This document shows positions 1 through 6,180 of a stretch of DNA of 6,180 nt, piece by piece. A program made the position numbers and the translations under genes. This DNA is from Alphaproteobacteria bacterium (lineage in GTDB: Bacteria; Pseudomonadota; Alphaproteobacteria; ATCC43930; CGMCC-115725). The notes beneath the pieces are model-generated. The model ran no database searches and was not told the DNA's origin. It saw only the letters and a list, made by a program, of their open reading frames with translations. The stretch is from assembly GCA_030039775.1 (NCBI GenBank), contig JASHUX010000245.1:1-6180 (forward strand), written 5' to 3'. Every line of letters starts with the position of its first letter. The first letter of the stretch is position 1.

Positions 1-269
1 GCCGCCTTTTCCGCGAACAGCGGCCAGTTCGAGGCGGGGTCGACCACCACGGCCTCGACCTTCTTGCCCAGGAGGCCGCCTTTGTTGTTGAGCTGGTCCA
101 CCATCATAAGAATTGTGTCTTTGAGCGTGGTTTCGCTGATCGCCATCGTTCCCGACAGCGAATGGAGGACGCCGATCTTGATCGTGTCGTCCGCCTGCGC
201 TGGCGTCCACGCCGCCATCGCGAGCGCGCCCGCCATCGCGACCGCGCTCAGTTTCTCCCGAATTTTCAT
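1..269 (-). CDS. urtA: Urea ABC transporter substrate-binding protein UrtA, N-terminal part (cut by window edge)
   Basis: This is the periplasmic receptor of the UrtABCDE urea importer; it binds urea and delivers it to the membrane permeases. Only the first 89 codons lie in the window. Residues 1-26 form a signal peptide: a basic start (MKIREK), an Ala/Met-rich hydrophobic core, and a likely cleavage after Ala-Gln-Ala before DDTIKIG. The mature part opens with IKIGVLHSLSGTMAIS, followed by KGGLLGKK and VVVDPASNWPLFAEKA. These blocks are typical of UrtA and set it apart from general branched-chain amino-acid receptors (family knowledge). The ATG at 269-267 is supported by a purine-rich site (AGAGAGGG, 280-273) ending three bases before it. 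A sigma-54-type promoter lies upstream, which fits nitrogen control. The rest of the transporter would be expected to the left, outside the window. A receptor for short amides (FmdD-like) is the main alternative. Confidence 0.9.
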   Translation of the reverse strand, partial: MKIREKLSAVAMAGALAMAAWTPAQADDTIKIGVLHSLSGTMAISETTLKDTILMMVDQLNNKGGLLGKKVEAVVVDPASNWPLFAEKA

Positions 270-291
270 GTGCCCTCTCTTGTGTCTCAGC

Positions 292-304
292 GGCGCATCG
301 CGCC
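292..304 (-). other. Small hairpin in the predicted urtA leader
   Basis: GGCGC and GCGCC flank a three-base loop, giving a 5-bp GC-only stem at about +6 to +18 of the predicted urtA transcript. No U-tract follows, so it is not a terminator. It could stabilise the 5' end of the mRNA, or it may be chance in GC-rich DNA. Confidence 0.25.
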
Positions 305-319
305 TCCTGGCCGGACGGC

Positions 320-336
320 AGCAAAATCTGGGCCAG
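320..336 (-). promoter_or_regulatory. Sigma-54 (RpoN) -24/-12 promoter of urtA
   Basis: Read on the minus strand, this is CTGGCCCAGATTTTGCT. It matches the RpoN consensus YTGGCACGRNNNTTGCW at all but two fixed positions, with the invariant GG and GC separated by exactly 10 bases. Transcription would start near position 309, giving a leader of about 40 nt before the urtA ATG. Urea uptake genes are commonly under NtrC/RpoN nitrogen control, so the context fits. The motif is seen directly; its use as a promoter is inferred. Confidence 0.7.
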
Positions 337-342
337 GATTTT

Positions 343-356
343 TGACCGCGCGGTCA
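343..356. promoter_or_regulatory. Perfect 14-bp palindrome, likely TetR-type operator
   Basis: TGACCGCGCGGTCA is a perfect inverted repeat, with a T before it on the plus strand (TTGACC...GGTCA). It lies seven bases upstream of the -24 end of the urtA promoter, at about -34 to -47 from the predicted start. That is too close for a typical sigma-54 enhancer, so a repressor site is more likely. The half-site resembles the RutR box of pyrimidine catabolism (TTGACCANNTGGTCAA, from memory), differing by one base in the core of each arm. The palindrome is certain; the identity of the bound protein is a guess. Confidence 0.5.
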
Positions 357-572
357 GACCATGGAAAGCCGGCAGGCTGATGGGCAATCAAGAGGTGGAT
401 AATCGCCTATTAAAGGGGCATGTATGCATCTGCCTATTTTGAGGGCATGCACCGCCCGAACTTTAGGCCATTCGCTGCCCCGACCCCATCAAGACCGGGA
501 CGGCGACGTAATCTTCCGGTATCCTCGCCTCGAATACCGGGCCAACTGCCAAACATCAGCCCCCCTTCGCGC

Positions 573-577
573 GGAGA
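573..577 (+). promoter_or_regulatory. Ribosome-binding site deciding the TTG start of the LLM gene
   Basis: GGAGA lies five bases before the TTG at 583. This spacing, together with the family's usual N-terminus beginning at that codon, supports TTG as the start over the upstream in-frame ATG at 424. Confidence 0.5.
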
Positions 578-582
578 TCGCC

Positions 583-1638
583 TTGCAGTTCAGCTTCTTT
601 TCGTCGACGTCCTATATGGGCCCGGCCCCTGGCATGGCTGTATGGCCGATGCCCCCACGTCTTTGCGACCGGTCGATCGCCGCCGCCAGCATCGAGCGCG
701 GCCTTGCCGTTTGCGCGCGCGCCGATGCCCTCGGCTACGACTGGGTGAGCCTGTCGGAGCATCACTACGGTATTTTAACGCTGACACCGAGCACGACGGT
801 CATGGCCGCGGCCGTCAGCCAAGTGGTCAAACGTGCCAAGATCGCGGTGCTGGGTCCGCTTCTTTCGGTCGGCAATCCTGTCCGCACCGCGGAAGAATTG
901 GCGCTACTCGATCATCTGACTGACGGTCGACTGATCGTGCTGTTCCTACAAGGCACGCCGAACGAGACGCTCGCGTACGAGGCACTAGACGGAGACTCTC
1001 GGGCGATCACCCAGGAAGGCATCGAGCTCGTCCTTAAAGCCTGGACGGACGGACAGCCTTTCGCCTGGAGGGGCCGCCATTTCGATTTTCCGCATGTCGG
1101 CGTTTGGCCGCGGCCTCGCCAAGAGCCGCATCCGTTCGTGTTCGGCTCCGGCAATCACGAGGATTCGGCCCGATTTGCCGGCCGCCATGGTCTCGGCTTG
1201 GCGATGTCGTTCCTGCCGCTGGCGTCGGCGGCGCAACGCATCGCGATTTATCGCGCCGAGGCCGACAAGGCCGGATGGAAACCGGAGGCCAAGCACATCC
1301 TTTATCGCGGCATCGGTCATCTTGCCGAGACGGACGGTAAAGCCGAACAGGAAATCGCCGAGGCCACCGAGGCTCGCATCGCCGCGGCCCGCACGATCGA
1401 GAGCGAACAAAACTGCGCCCCGCCGCCCGGCGCGCCAGTGGTTGAGCGCGCACCCGTGTTCCAGCCCTTGTTCAAGGGCTCGGCCCGTCGCGTGAGCGAA
1501 ATCGCGCGCGGTTTCCATGAAGCCGGGGTTGGCACGCTCGACATCGCGTTCCATTGGGGGCCGACATCGTACGAGCAGCAACTCCGCTCGATGACGATGT
1601 TCGCGGAACAAGTCATGCCAGCGGGTCACGCGTGGTGA
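583..1638 (+). CDS. LLM-class (luciferase-like) flavin-dependent monooxygenase
   Basis: This is a 351-residue TIM-barrel oxidoreductase of the bacterial luciferase family. Such enzymes use reduced FMN and oxygen to attack an organic substrate in the cytoplasm. The N-terminus MQFSFFSS forms the first strand. SEHHYG (residues 58-63) is the family EHH block, TPSTTVMAAA (68-77) follows, then DGR (114-116), QGTPNE (123-128) and VWPRPRQEPHP (174-184), all typical landmarks. Length from the TTG at 583 matches the family. An ATG at 424 would add 53 residues without recognisable motifs; it has its own good ribosome-binding site, so the start is not settled. The substrate cannot be read from the sequence. 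The gene lies divergent from urtA and ends 26 bp from the tail of rfbA. A link to nitrogen-compound oxidation is only suggested by location. Confidence 0.88.
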   Translation: MQFSFFSSTSYMGPAPGMAVWPMPPRLCDRSIAAASIERGLAVCARADALGYDWVSLSEHHYGILTLTPSTTVMAAAVSQVVKRAKIAVLGPLLSVGNPVRTAEELALLDHLTDGRLIVLFLQGTPNETLAYEALDGDSRAITQEGIELVLKAWTDGQPFAWRGRHFDFPHVGVWPRPRQEPHPFVFGSGNHEDSARFAGRHGLGLAMSFLPLASAAQRIAIYRAEADKAGWKPEAKHILYRGIGHLAETDGKAEQEIAEATEARIAAARTIESEQNCAPPPGAPVVERAPVFQPLFKGSARRVSEIARGFHEAGVGTLDIAFHWGPTSYEQQLRSMTMFAEQVMPAGHAW

Positions 1639-1664
1639 CAGATACCGCTTCGAAGCCCAATCGG

Positions 1665-2537
1665 TTAGGGCGGATAGTCCGCAAGCTCAAGCAAGATGCG
1701 GCCGAGTTCAGTATTGCCCATCCGTTTTGCTTGGGCGCGCAATTGCGCCGCGTCGATGAACCCTTTTCGGTATGCCACCTCTTCCGGACAGCCCACCAGC
1801 ATGCCCTGGCGGGCTTGAATGGTTTGGACAAAGTTCGCCGCCTGCAACAGGCTTTCGGGTAGACCAGCGTCGAGCCAGGCACAACCGCGTGCAAGCCGTT
1901 CGACGTGCAAGTCGCCCTCGTCGAGATAGAACCGATTGACCTCGGTAATCTCCAACTCGCCACGGGGTGAAGGTTTTAGCCGACGAGCAAACTCCGTCAC
2001 ACGCGAGTCGTAAAAGTAAAGGCCTGTAACCGCCCAATGGGACTGCGGCGCATGGGGCTTCTCGACAATGCCGACCGCGCGGCCGTCGGCATCGAATTCG
2101 ACGACGCCGTAACGTTCGGGATCGCGAACTTGGTACGCGAATACAGTGGCGCCGCGAGCCCGCTGCTGTGCGTTCAGCAAGAGATCGGAAAGATGTCCGC
2201 CAAAGATCAGGTTGTCGCCGAGCACAAGGGCGCATGGTCCATTCGCGATCCAGGCCTCGCCAATGATAAATGCTTGCGCCAGACCTTCCGGCTTCGGCTG
2301 TTCAGCATAGGAAAATTGCACGCCCCACTGTTCTCCGCCGCCCAGGACGCGGCGATACAGCGGCAAGTCCTCTGGCGTCGAAATGACAAGAAGGTCGCGG
2401 ATGCCGGCGAGCATCAAGAGGCTTAGCGGATAGTAGATCATCGGCTTGTCGTAGATCGGCAGCAGCTGCTTCGACAAACCGAACGTAGCCGGATAAAGCC
2501 GCGATCCCGACCCGCCGGCGAGAACAATGCCTTTCAT
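1665..2537 (-). CDS. rfbA: Glucose-1-phosphate thymidylyltransferase RfbA/RmlA
   Basis: This enzyme joins dTTP and glucose-1-phosphate to make dTDP-glucose, the first step toward dTDP-rhamnose and related deoxysugars. The protein is 290 residues, the usual length. Visible motifs are the nucleotide-binding loop [11 protein letters not shown] (6-16), KQLLP (23-27), [11 protein letters not shown] (29-39), LGDN (106-109, with the metal-binding Asp at 108), EKP (159-161), and WLDAG (221-225, with the second metal Asp at 223). The family usually reads WLDTGT here, so the two Thr positions are changed to Ala and Leu. The ATG at 2537-2535 starts the canonical MKGIVLAGG; longer in-frame starts lie inside rfbB and were rejected. 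It overlaps the rfbB stop by ATGA and has no clear ribosome-binding site of its own, so translation is probably coupled to rfbB. The gene ends tail to tail with the monooxygenase. Confidence 0.95.
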   Translation of the reverse strand: MKGIVLAGGSGSRLYPATFGLSKQLLPIYDKPMIYYPLSLLMLAGIRDLLVISTPEDLPLYRRVLGGGEQWGVQFSYAEQPKPEGLAQAFIIGEAWIANGPCALVLGDNLIFGGHLSDLLLNAQQRARGATVFAYQVRDPERYGVVEFDADGRAVGIVEKPHAPQSHWAVTGLYFYDSRVTEFARRLKPSPRGELEITEVNRFYLDEGDLHVERLARGCAWLDAGLPESLLQAANFVQTIQARQGMLVGCPEEVAYRKGFIDAAQLRAQAKRMGNTELGRILLELADYPP

Positions 2538-3595
2538 GAGGCGGAGGCGAGCCCCAGCCGTTCGCCGGGATAGCGCTGGGCGCGAATTTCTTGCCACCAC
2601 GATCGATGTCGCAAATACCACCCGACAGTCTTGCGAATGCCGCGTTCGAACGTATGCGACGCGCGCCACGTCAAAGCGGTTTCAGCCGCGGATGGATCGA
2701 TCTCGTAGCGAAAGTCATGGCCGGGCCGATCGGCCACGAAACGAATGAGGCGCTCGCGCGGACCCGCGGGATCGGGTCTCAATTCATCGAGGATCGCGCA
2801 AATCGCCCTGACGACATCGATATTGCGTCGCGGTTGCCGCGCTCCAATGCAGTACGTAGCCCCCGGCTTGCCGCGTTCCACGATTCGCACCAACGCCTCG
2901 GCGTGGTCTTCGACATAGATCCAATCGCGCCGATTCGAGCCGTCGCCGTAGACGGGCAATTCTTTGCCTTCCAGCGCATTGAGCGTGACGAGCGGGATCA
3001 ATTTCTCCGGAAACTGCCACGGACCATAATTGTTGGCGGTGTTGCTTACCAATATCGGCAACCCGTACGTATGATGCCAGGCGCGCACCAGATGGTCCGA
3101 TGCCGCCTTGCTGGCGGCATACGGGCTACGCGGGTCGTACGCGGTTGTTTCGTTGAAAGGCGAAGCTTCGGACGTCAGTTGGCCGAACACTTCATCTGTC
3201 GAGATATGGTGAAACCGGAACTGCGCTTTCGCCGATTCGCCGAGGCGGCCCCAGTAATTGCGCGCTGCTTCGAGTAGCACATAGGTCCCGACGATGTTGG
3301 TTTCGATGAACGGCGCGGGGCCGTCGATCGCCCGGTCGACATGTGTTTCAGCGGCAAGATTCATGACGGCATCCGGTCGATGCTCGGTAAAGACCGCCGT
3401 CATCGCAGAGTTATCGGAAATATCGGCGCGTATTAGCACATGGCGATCGTTCGCCGACGCCTCCTCCAACGCAGCCTCGGACGCTGCATAGGTCATTTTA
3501 TCGACATTGACGATATCGTGATTGGTCGCGCGGAGAATGTGCCGACAGACGGCGGACCCAATAAACCCGCACCCGCCGGTCAGCAAAATCTTCAT
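2534..3595 (-). CDS. rfbB: dTDP-glucose 4,6-dehydratase RfbB/RmlB
   Basis: This NAD-dependent enzyme converts dTDP-glucose to dTDP-4-keto-6-deoxyglucose, the branch point for rhamnose and other deoxysugars of surface polysaccharide. It has 353 residues, normal for the family. As an extended short-chain dehydrogenase it shows the Rossmann motif TGGCGFIGS (6-14), the catalytic triad T133-D134-E135 in HISTDEVFG, and Y159/K163 in the YxxxK motif. The sugar-nucleotide block [14 protein letters not shown] (188-201) and the late block [12 protein letters not shown] (289-300) are also present. The ATG at 3595-3593 begins MKILLTGG; an AGGGA lies ten bases upstream. It is the first gene of a two-gene unit with rfbA, reversed from the enzymes' reaction order. 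rfbD and rfbC, often adjacent, are absent here, so the final sugar cannot be told. Confidence 0.96.
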   Translation of the reverse strand: MKILLTGGCGFIGSAVCRHILRATNHDIVNVDKMTYAASEAALEEASANDRHVLIRADISDNSAMTAVFTEHRPDAVMNLAAETHVDRAIDGPAPFIETNIVGTYVLLEAARNYWGRLGESAKAQFRFHHISTDEVFGQLTSEASPFNETTAYDPRSPYAASKAASDHLVRAWHHTYGLPILVSNTANNYGPWQFPEKLIPLVTLNALEGKELPVYGDGSNRRDWIYVEDHAEALVRIVERGKPGATYCIGARQPRRNIDVVRAICAILDELRPDPAGPRERLIRFVADRPGHDFRYEIDPSAAETALTWRASHTFERGIRKTVGWYLRHRSWWQEIRAQRYPGERLGLASAS

Positions 3596-3624
3596 GCGAA
3601 CAAAGTCCCTACCATGCTCTCGGA

Positions 3625-3653
3625 ACGATACAATGCGTGCAAGGCGCCATCAA
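3625..3653 (-). promoter_or_regulatory. Candidate sigma-70 promoter of rfbBA
   Basis: On the minus strand, TTGATG (3653-3648) and TATCGT (3630-3625) are separated by 17 bases, each matching four of six consensus positions. Transcription would begin near 3618, leaving a short leader with AGGGA before rfbB. The -10 overlaps a plus-strand TACAAT (3629-3634) that could serve the divergent oxoprolinase gene but lacks a good -35. This is a weak, position-supported call. Confidence 0.35.
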
Positions 3654-3658
3654 GGCGC
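3640..3658 (+). repeat. Short direct repeat in the rfbB/oxoprolinase divergent gap
   Basis: CAAGGCGC occurs at 3640-3647 and again at 3651-3658, one helical turn (11 bp) apart. It overlaps the -35 and spacer of the candidate rfbB promoter and lies just before the oxoprolinase start. It could be a tandem protein-binding site or chance; no known box is recognised. Confidence 0.25.
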
Positions 3659-3675
3659 GGCAATCGAATCGCACC

Positions 3676-6180
3676 ATGGGCGGCTGGCAATTTTGGATCG
3701 ATCGCGGTGGCACCTTCACCGACATTGTCGCGCGTCGGCCCGACGACTCGGTGATAACGCATAAATTGCTGTCCGAAAATCCGGAGCGCTATCGTGACCC
3801 CGCGATTGCGGGGATACGCGAATTGCTCGGCGTGACGCCCGATGCAGCGATCCCAGTCGATCGAATCGCTGCCGTCAAAATGGGTACGACCGTTGCGACC
3901 AATGCGCTGCTGGAACGCAAGGGCGAGCGCACGCTGCTGATCGTGACCAAAGGCTTTCGCGACGCCCTGCGAATCGGCTACCAGAATCGGCCGAAGATTT
4001 TCGCACGGCAGATCGTGTTACCGGAAATGCTCTATGAGCGTGTCATCGAGGTCGACGAGCGAGTCACCGCGCAGGGGCAAATCTTGCGCTCGCTGAATCT
4101 GGATCAAGTTCGTGCCGATGTTGAGCCGGCCCTTCGTGACGGGATTCGCAGCGCTGCGATTCTTTTTATGCACGCTTACGCCTATCCCGAACACGAGCGC
4201 CGCGTGGCGGCCCTCATTCAGCCTCTCGGCTTCACCCGAGTATCGGCAAGCCATCACGTCAGTGCGCTGATCAAACTGGTCGGACGCGGCGATACCTGCG
4301 TCGCAGACGCTTACCTGTCGCCAATCCTGGCACGCTATGTCGGCGAAATAGTGCGCGAGCTTCCGGGCGTGCCGATCTATTTCATGCAATCGAATGGCGG
4401 TTTGGTCGGCGCGCACCGCTTCCACGGCAAGGACGCCGTCTTGTCCGGTCCGGCCGGCGGTTTAGTGGGGGCCGCGATCAGCGCTCAGGGAGCGCGCTTC
4501 GAGCGCATCATCGCCTTCGATATGGGCGGCACGTCAACGGATGTGTCGCATTATGCGGGCGAATACGAACGCGGGCTCGAGACTCAAGTCGGTGGGGTGC
4601 GGCTGCGCGCGCCGATGCTGCGCATCAACACTGTGGCGGCTGGCGGTGGCTCGGTCTGTTATTTCGATGGCGGACGCCTGCGAGTTGGTCCGCAATCGGC
4701 CGGCGCCAATCCAGGGCCGGCCTGTTATCGCCGTGGCGGTCCGTTGACCATTACCGACGCGAATTTATTGCTTGGGAAAATCCAACCCCAAATCTTCCCC
4801 CATGTGTTTGGTCCTGACGGCAATCAATCCATTGATCCCGATAGCGTCGTCGCCAAGTTTGCGGCGCTGGCCTCTGAAATAGATACCGCGACCGGACGGC
4901 GTCTCGCGGCACGAGATCTCGCCGAAGGTTTTATCAAGATCGCCGTCGAAAATATGGCCAATGCCATCAAACAAATTTCAATTCAGCGCGGCCACGATGT
5001 TACGAGCTACGCCCTCTGTTGCTTCGGCGGGGCGGCGGGACAACACGCCTGCTTGGTCGCCGACGCGCTTGGCATGAAGCGGATATTGCTTCACCCGATG
5101 GCGGGGGTCTTGTCGGCCTACGGTATCGGGCATGCCGATTTGCGCGCATTGCGTGAGCAGACGATCGAAGCTCGACTGAACGAATCACTCCTGCCGCGTC
5201 TCAAACGCGCATTCGGCGAATTGAGCCATGTTACGGTAGCGGAGATCGAGGCCCAGGGGATCGCGAGCGACAACATTGTGGTACGGCGGTCGCTTCATAT
5301 CAAGTACGAGGGTACGGACTCTGCGTTGAGCGTGCCCTACAGCGATCTTGGTGCGATTGAATCATCATTCGCGGCCGCACACCGCCAACGATACGGCTTC
5401 ATTTCCGACGGGAAGCCGTTGATCGTCGAGGCAATCTCTGTTGAAGCTGTCGGCGGCGGCGATCCCGTCGAGGAATCCGGTCCCACGTTTTCTCGGGCAG
5501 ACACCTCTCAGCTCGCCACGGTTTCGATGTTCAGCGGCGGCCGCGAATATTTCGCACCGCTTCATACGCGGGAGGCCTTGACGCCAGACGACGAGCTCGT
5601 CGGGCCTGCCATCGTTCGGGAAGCGAATGCGACAACCGTCATAGAGCCGGGTTGGCGCGGCCGCATCGACGAGCGGCACAATCTGATTTTGGAGCGTGTC
5701 GAGCCGCTGCCGAAGCGCGTCGCCGTCGGAACCGATGCCGACCCGGTGATGCTGGAGATTTTCAATAATCTCTTTATGGCGATCGCCGAACAGATGGGGG
5801 TCGCGCTGCAAAACACGGCCTACTCGGTCAACATTAAGGAACGGCTGGATTTTTCGTGCGCGTTGTTCGATCGCATGGGCGCGCTGATCGCCAACGCCCC
5901 CCATATGCCCGTTCACCTCGGCTCGATGGGCGAAAGCGTGGAAACCGTCATTCGCTCGCGACGGGATACGATGAACCCCGGCGACGTCTATATGCTGAAC
6001 GCGCCCTATAACGGGGGAACGCATCTGCCGGATGTCACCGTCATCATGCCGGTGTTTAACGAGGACAGCACGCGCCTCCTCTTCTTTGTCGCGGCGCGCG
6101 GGCATCAGGCGGATATCGGTGGTATCACCCCCGGGTCAATGCCGCCGTTCAGCCGGACCGTTGAGGAGGAAGGCATCCTT
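3676..6180 (+). CDS. oplaH: 5-oxoprolinase, HyuA-HyuB fusion (C-terminal end outside window)
   Basis: This is probably the ATP-dependent enzyme that opens 5-oxoproline to glutamate; cyclic-amide (hydantoin-type) substrates are possible. The window holds 835 codons of a family usually near 1,200-1,300. The HyuA half spans about residues 1-680: the first phosphate loop of the actin-like ATPase fold is IDRGGTFTD (8-16), followed by [17 protein letters not shown] (257-262), the second phosphate loop DMGGTSTD (282-289), NTVAAGGGS (318-326), GANPGPACY (343-351) and [10 protein letters not shown] (449-458). The HyuB half starts near residue 689 ([10 protein letters not shown]) in the same frame, with [20 protein letters not shown] and [13 protein letters not shown]. 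The GHHADIGG block usual in the family reads GHQADIGG (809-816). The ATG at 3676 begins the canonical WQFWIDRGG start but has no clear ribosome-binding site; a GTG at 3637 is a weaker alternative. It is divergent from rfbB. Confidence 0.9.
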   Translation, partial: MGGWQFWIDRGGTFTDIVARRPDDSVITHKLLSENPERYRDPAIAGIRELLGVTPDAAIPVDRIAAVKMGTTVATNALLERKGERTLLIVTKGFRDALRIGYQNRPKIFARQIVLPEMLYERVIEVDERVTAQGQILRSLNLDQVRADVEPALRDGIRSAAILFMHAYAYPEHERRVAALIQPLGFTRVSASHHVSALIKLVGRGDTCVADAYLSPILARYVGEIVRELPGVPIYFMQSNGGLVGAHRFHGKDAVLSGPAGGLVGAAISAQGARFERIIAFDMGGTSTDVSHYAGEYERGLETQVGGVRLRAPMLRINTVAAGGGSVCYFDGGRLRVGPQSAGANPGPACYRRGGPLTITDANLLLGKIQPQIFPHVFGPDGNQSIDPDSVVAKFAALASEIDTATGRRLAARDLAEGFIKIAVENMANAIKQISIQRGHDVTSYALCCFGGAAGQHACLVADALGMKRILLHPMAGVLSAYGIGHADLRALREQTIEARLNESLLPRLKRAFGELSHVTVAEIEAQGIASDNIVVRRSLHIKYEGTDSALSVPYSDLGAIESSFAAAHRQRYGFISDGKPLIVEAISVEAVGGGDPVEESGPTFSRADTSQLATVSMFSGGREYFAPLHTREALTPDDELVGPAIVREANATTVIEPGWRGRIDERHNLILERVEPLPKRVAVGTDADPVMLEIFNNLFMAIAEQMGVALQNTAYSVNIKERLDFSCALFDRMGALIANAPHMPVHLGSMGESVETVIRSRRDTMNPGDVYMLNAPYNGGTHLPDVTVIMPVFNEDSTRLLFFVAARGHQADIGGITPGSMPPFSRTVEEEGIL

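Larger units (their letters stand above)
270..582. other. Divergent intergenic region between urtA and the LLM monooxygenase
   Basis: This stretch separates two genes transcribed away from each other. From left to right it holds the urtA ribosome-binding site (273-280), a small leader hairpin (292-304), the sigma-54 promoter (320-336), the 14-bp palindrome (343-356), and an interrupted dyad at 425-451 (TGCAT...ATGCA with GCC/GGC inside). I see no convincing sigma-70 promoter for the rightward gene. The segment 424-582 is open in frame with the monooxygenase and begins at an ATG behind a good AAAGGGG site, so part of it might be translated. Its predicted peptide shows no motif I recognise. Confidence 0.6.

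Noticed and set aside
308..324. Second GG-N10-GC match on the plus strand, considered as a sigma-54 promoter for the LLM gene
   Set aside because: It lacks the TT before GC and would leave a leader of about 250 nt; it is likely a by-product of GC-rich sequence.
64..380. Two plus-strand open frames of 93 and 72 codons
   Set aside because: They overlap the minus-strand urtA start and its promoter; the minus strand gives a clear UrtA protein with signal peptide.
985..1629. 214-codon open frame on the minus strand
   Set aside because: It is antisense to the LLM monooxygenase and shows no domain.
1647..1656. Palindrome GCTTCGAAGC between the convergent LLM and rfbA genes, considered as a bidirectional terminator
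   Set aside because: The stem is at most five pairs with no loop, and no T-run follows on either strand.
2538..2669. Upstream in-frame extension of rfbA by 44 codons
   Set aside because: It lies inside rfbB and precedes the canonical MKGIVLAGG start; the ATGA overlap explains initiation better.
2591..3277. 228-codon open frame on the plus strand
   Set aside because: It is antisense to rfbB, whose catalytic motifs are all intact; composition is Arg-rich and shows no family motif.
5365..6105. 246-codon open frame on the minus strand
   Set aside because: It lies wholly opposite the HyuB half of the oxoprolinase, has no recognisable motif, and is expected from GC-rich codon use on the other strand.

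Overview
The window comes from a GC-rich bacterium. Protein similarity recalled from memory and gene content (a urea ABC-transporter gene, a dTDP-sugar gene pair, a fused hydantoinase/oxoprolinase) suggest a proteobacterium, most likely an alphaproteobacterium. No rRNA or tRNA gene is present to fix this, so the placement is an inference. There are five protein genes on both strands, two of them cut by the window edges. I see no insertion sequence, CRISPR array, tRNA or other RNA gene.

Layout. (1) 1-269, minus: the first 89 codons of urtA, the periplasmic urea-binding protein of the Urt ABC transporter; the gene runs off the left edge. (2) 270-582: a long divergent control region. Reading toward urtA it holds a well-matched sigma-54 (-24/-12) promoter and, just upstream of it, a perfect 14-bp palindrome that looks like a TetR-type operator. 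(3) 583-1638, plus: a luciferase-like (LLM class) flavin-dependent monooxygenase of unknown substrate. (4) 1665-3595, minus: rfbB and rfbA, a dTDP-sugar pair sharing an ATGA overlap and facing the monooxygenase tail to tail. (5) 3596-3675: an 80-bp divergent gap. (6) 3676-6180, plus: 835 codons of an ATP-dependent 5-oxoprolinase-type protein, with HyuA and HyuB in one reading frame, open at the right edge.

How the genes may work together. urtA (urea uptake under nitrogen control), the LLM monooxygenase and the oxoprolinase/hydantoinase could all serve scavenging of nitrogen from urea, amides or cyclic amides, but only their proximity supports this. rfbB and rfbA make dTDP-glucose and then dTDP-4-keto-6-deoxyglucose for surface polysaccharide. 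They look like an independent two-gene transcription unit, because rfbC and rfbD are not beside them.

The most informative non-coding signal is the urtA promoter region at 320-356. I found no clearly new multi-gene system. The most unusual points are the palindrome beside the sigma-54 promoter, the undecided start of the monooxygenase and the orphan rfbBA pair.
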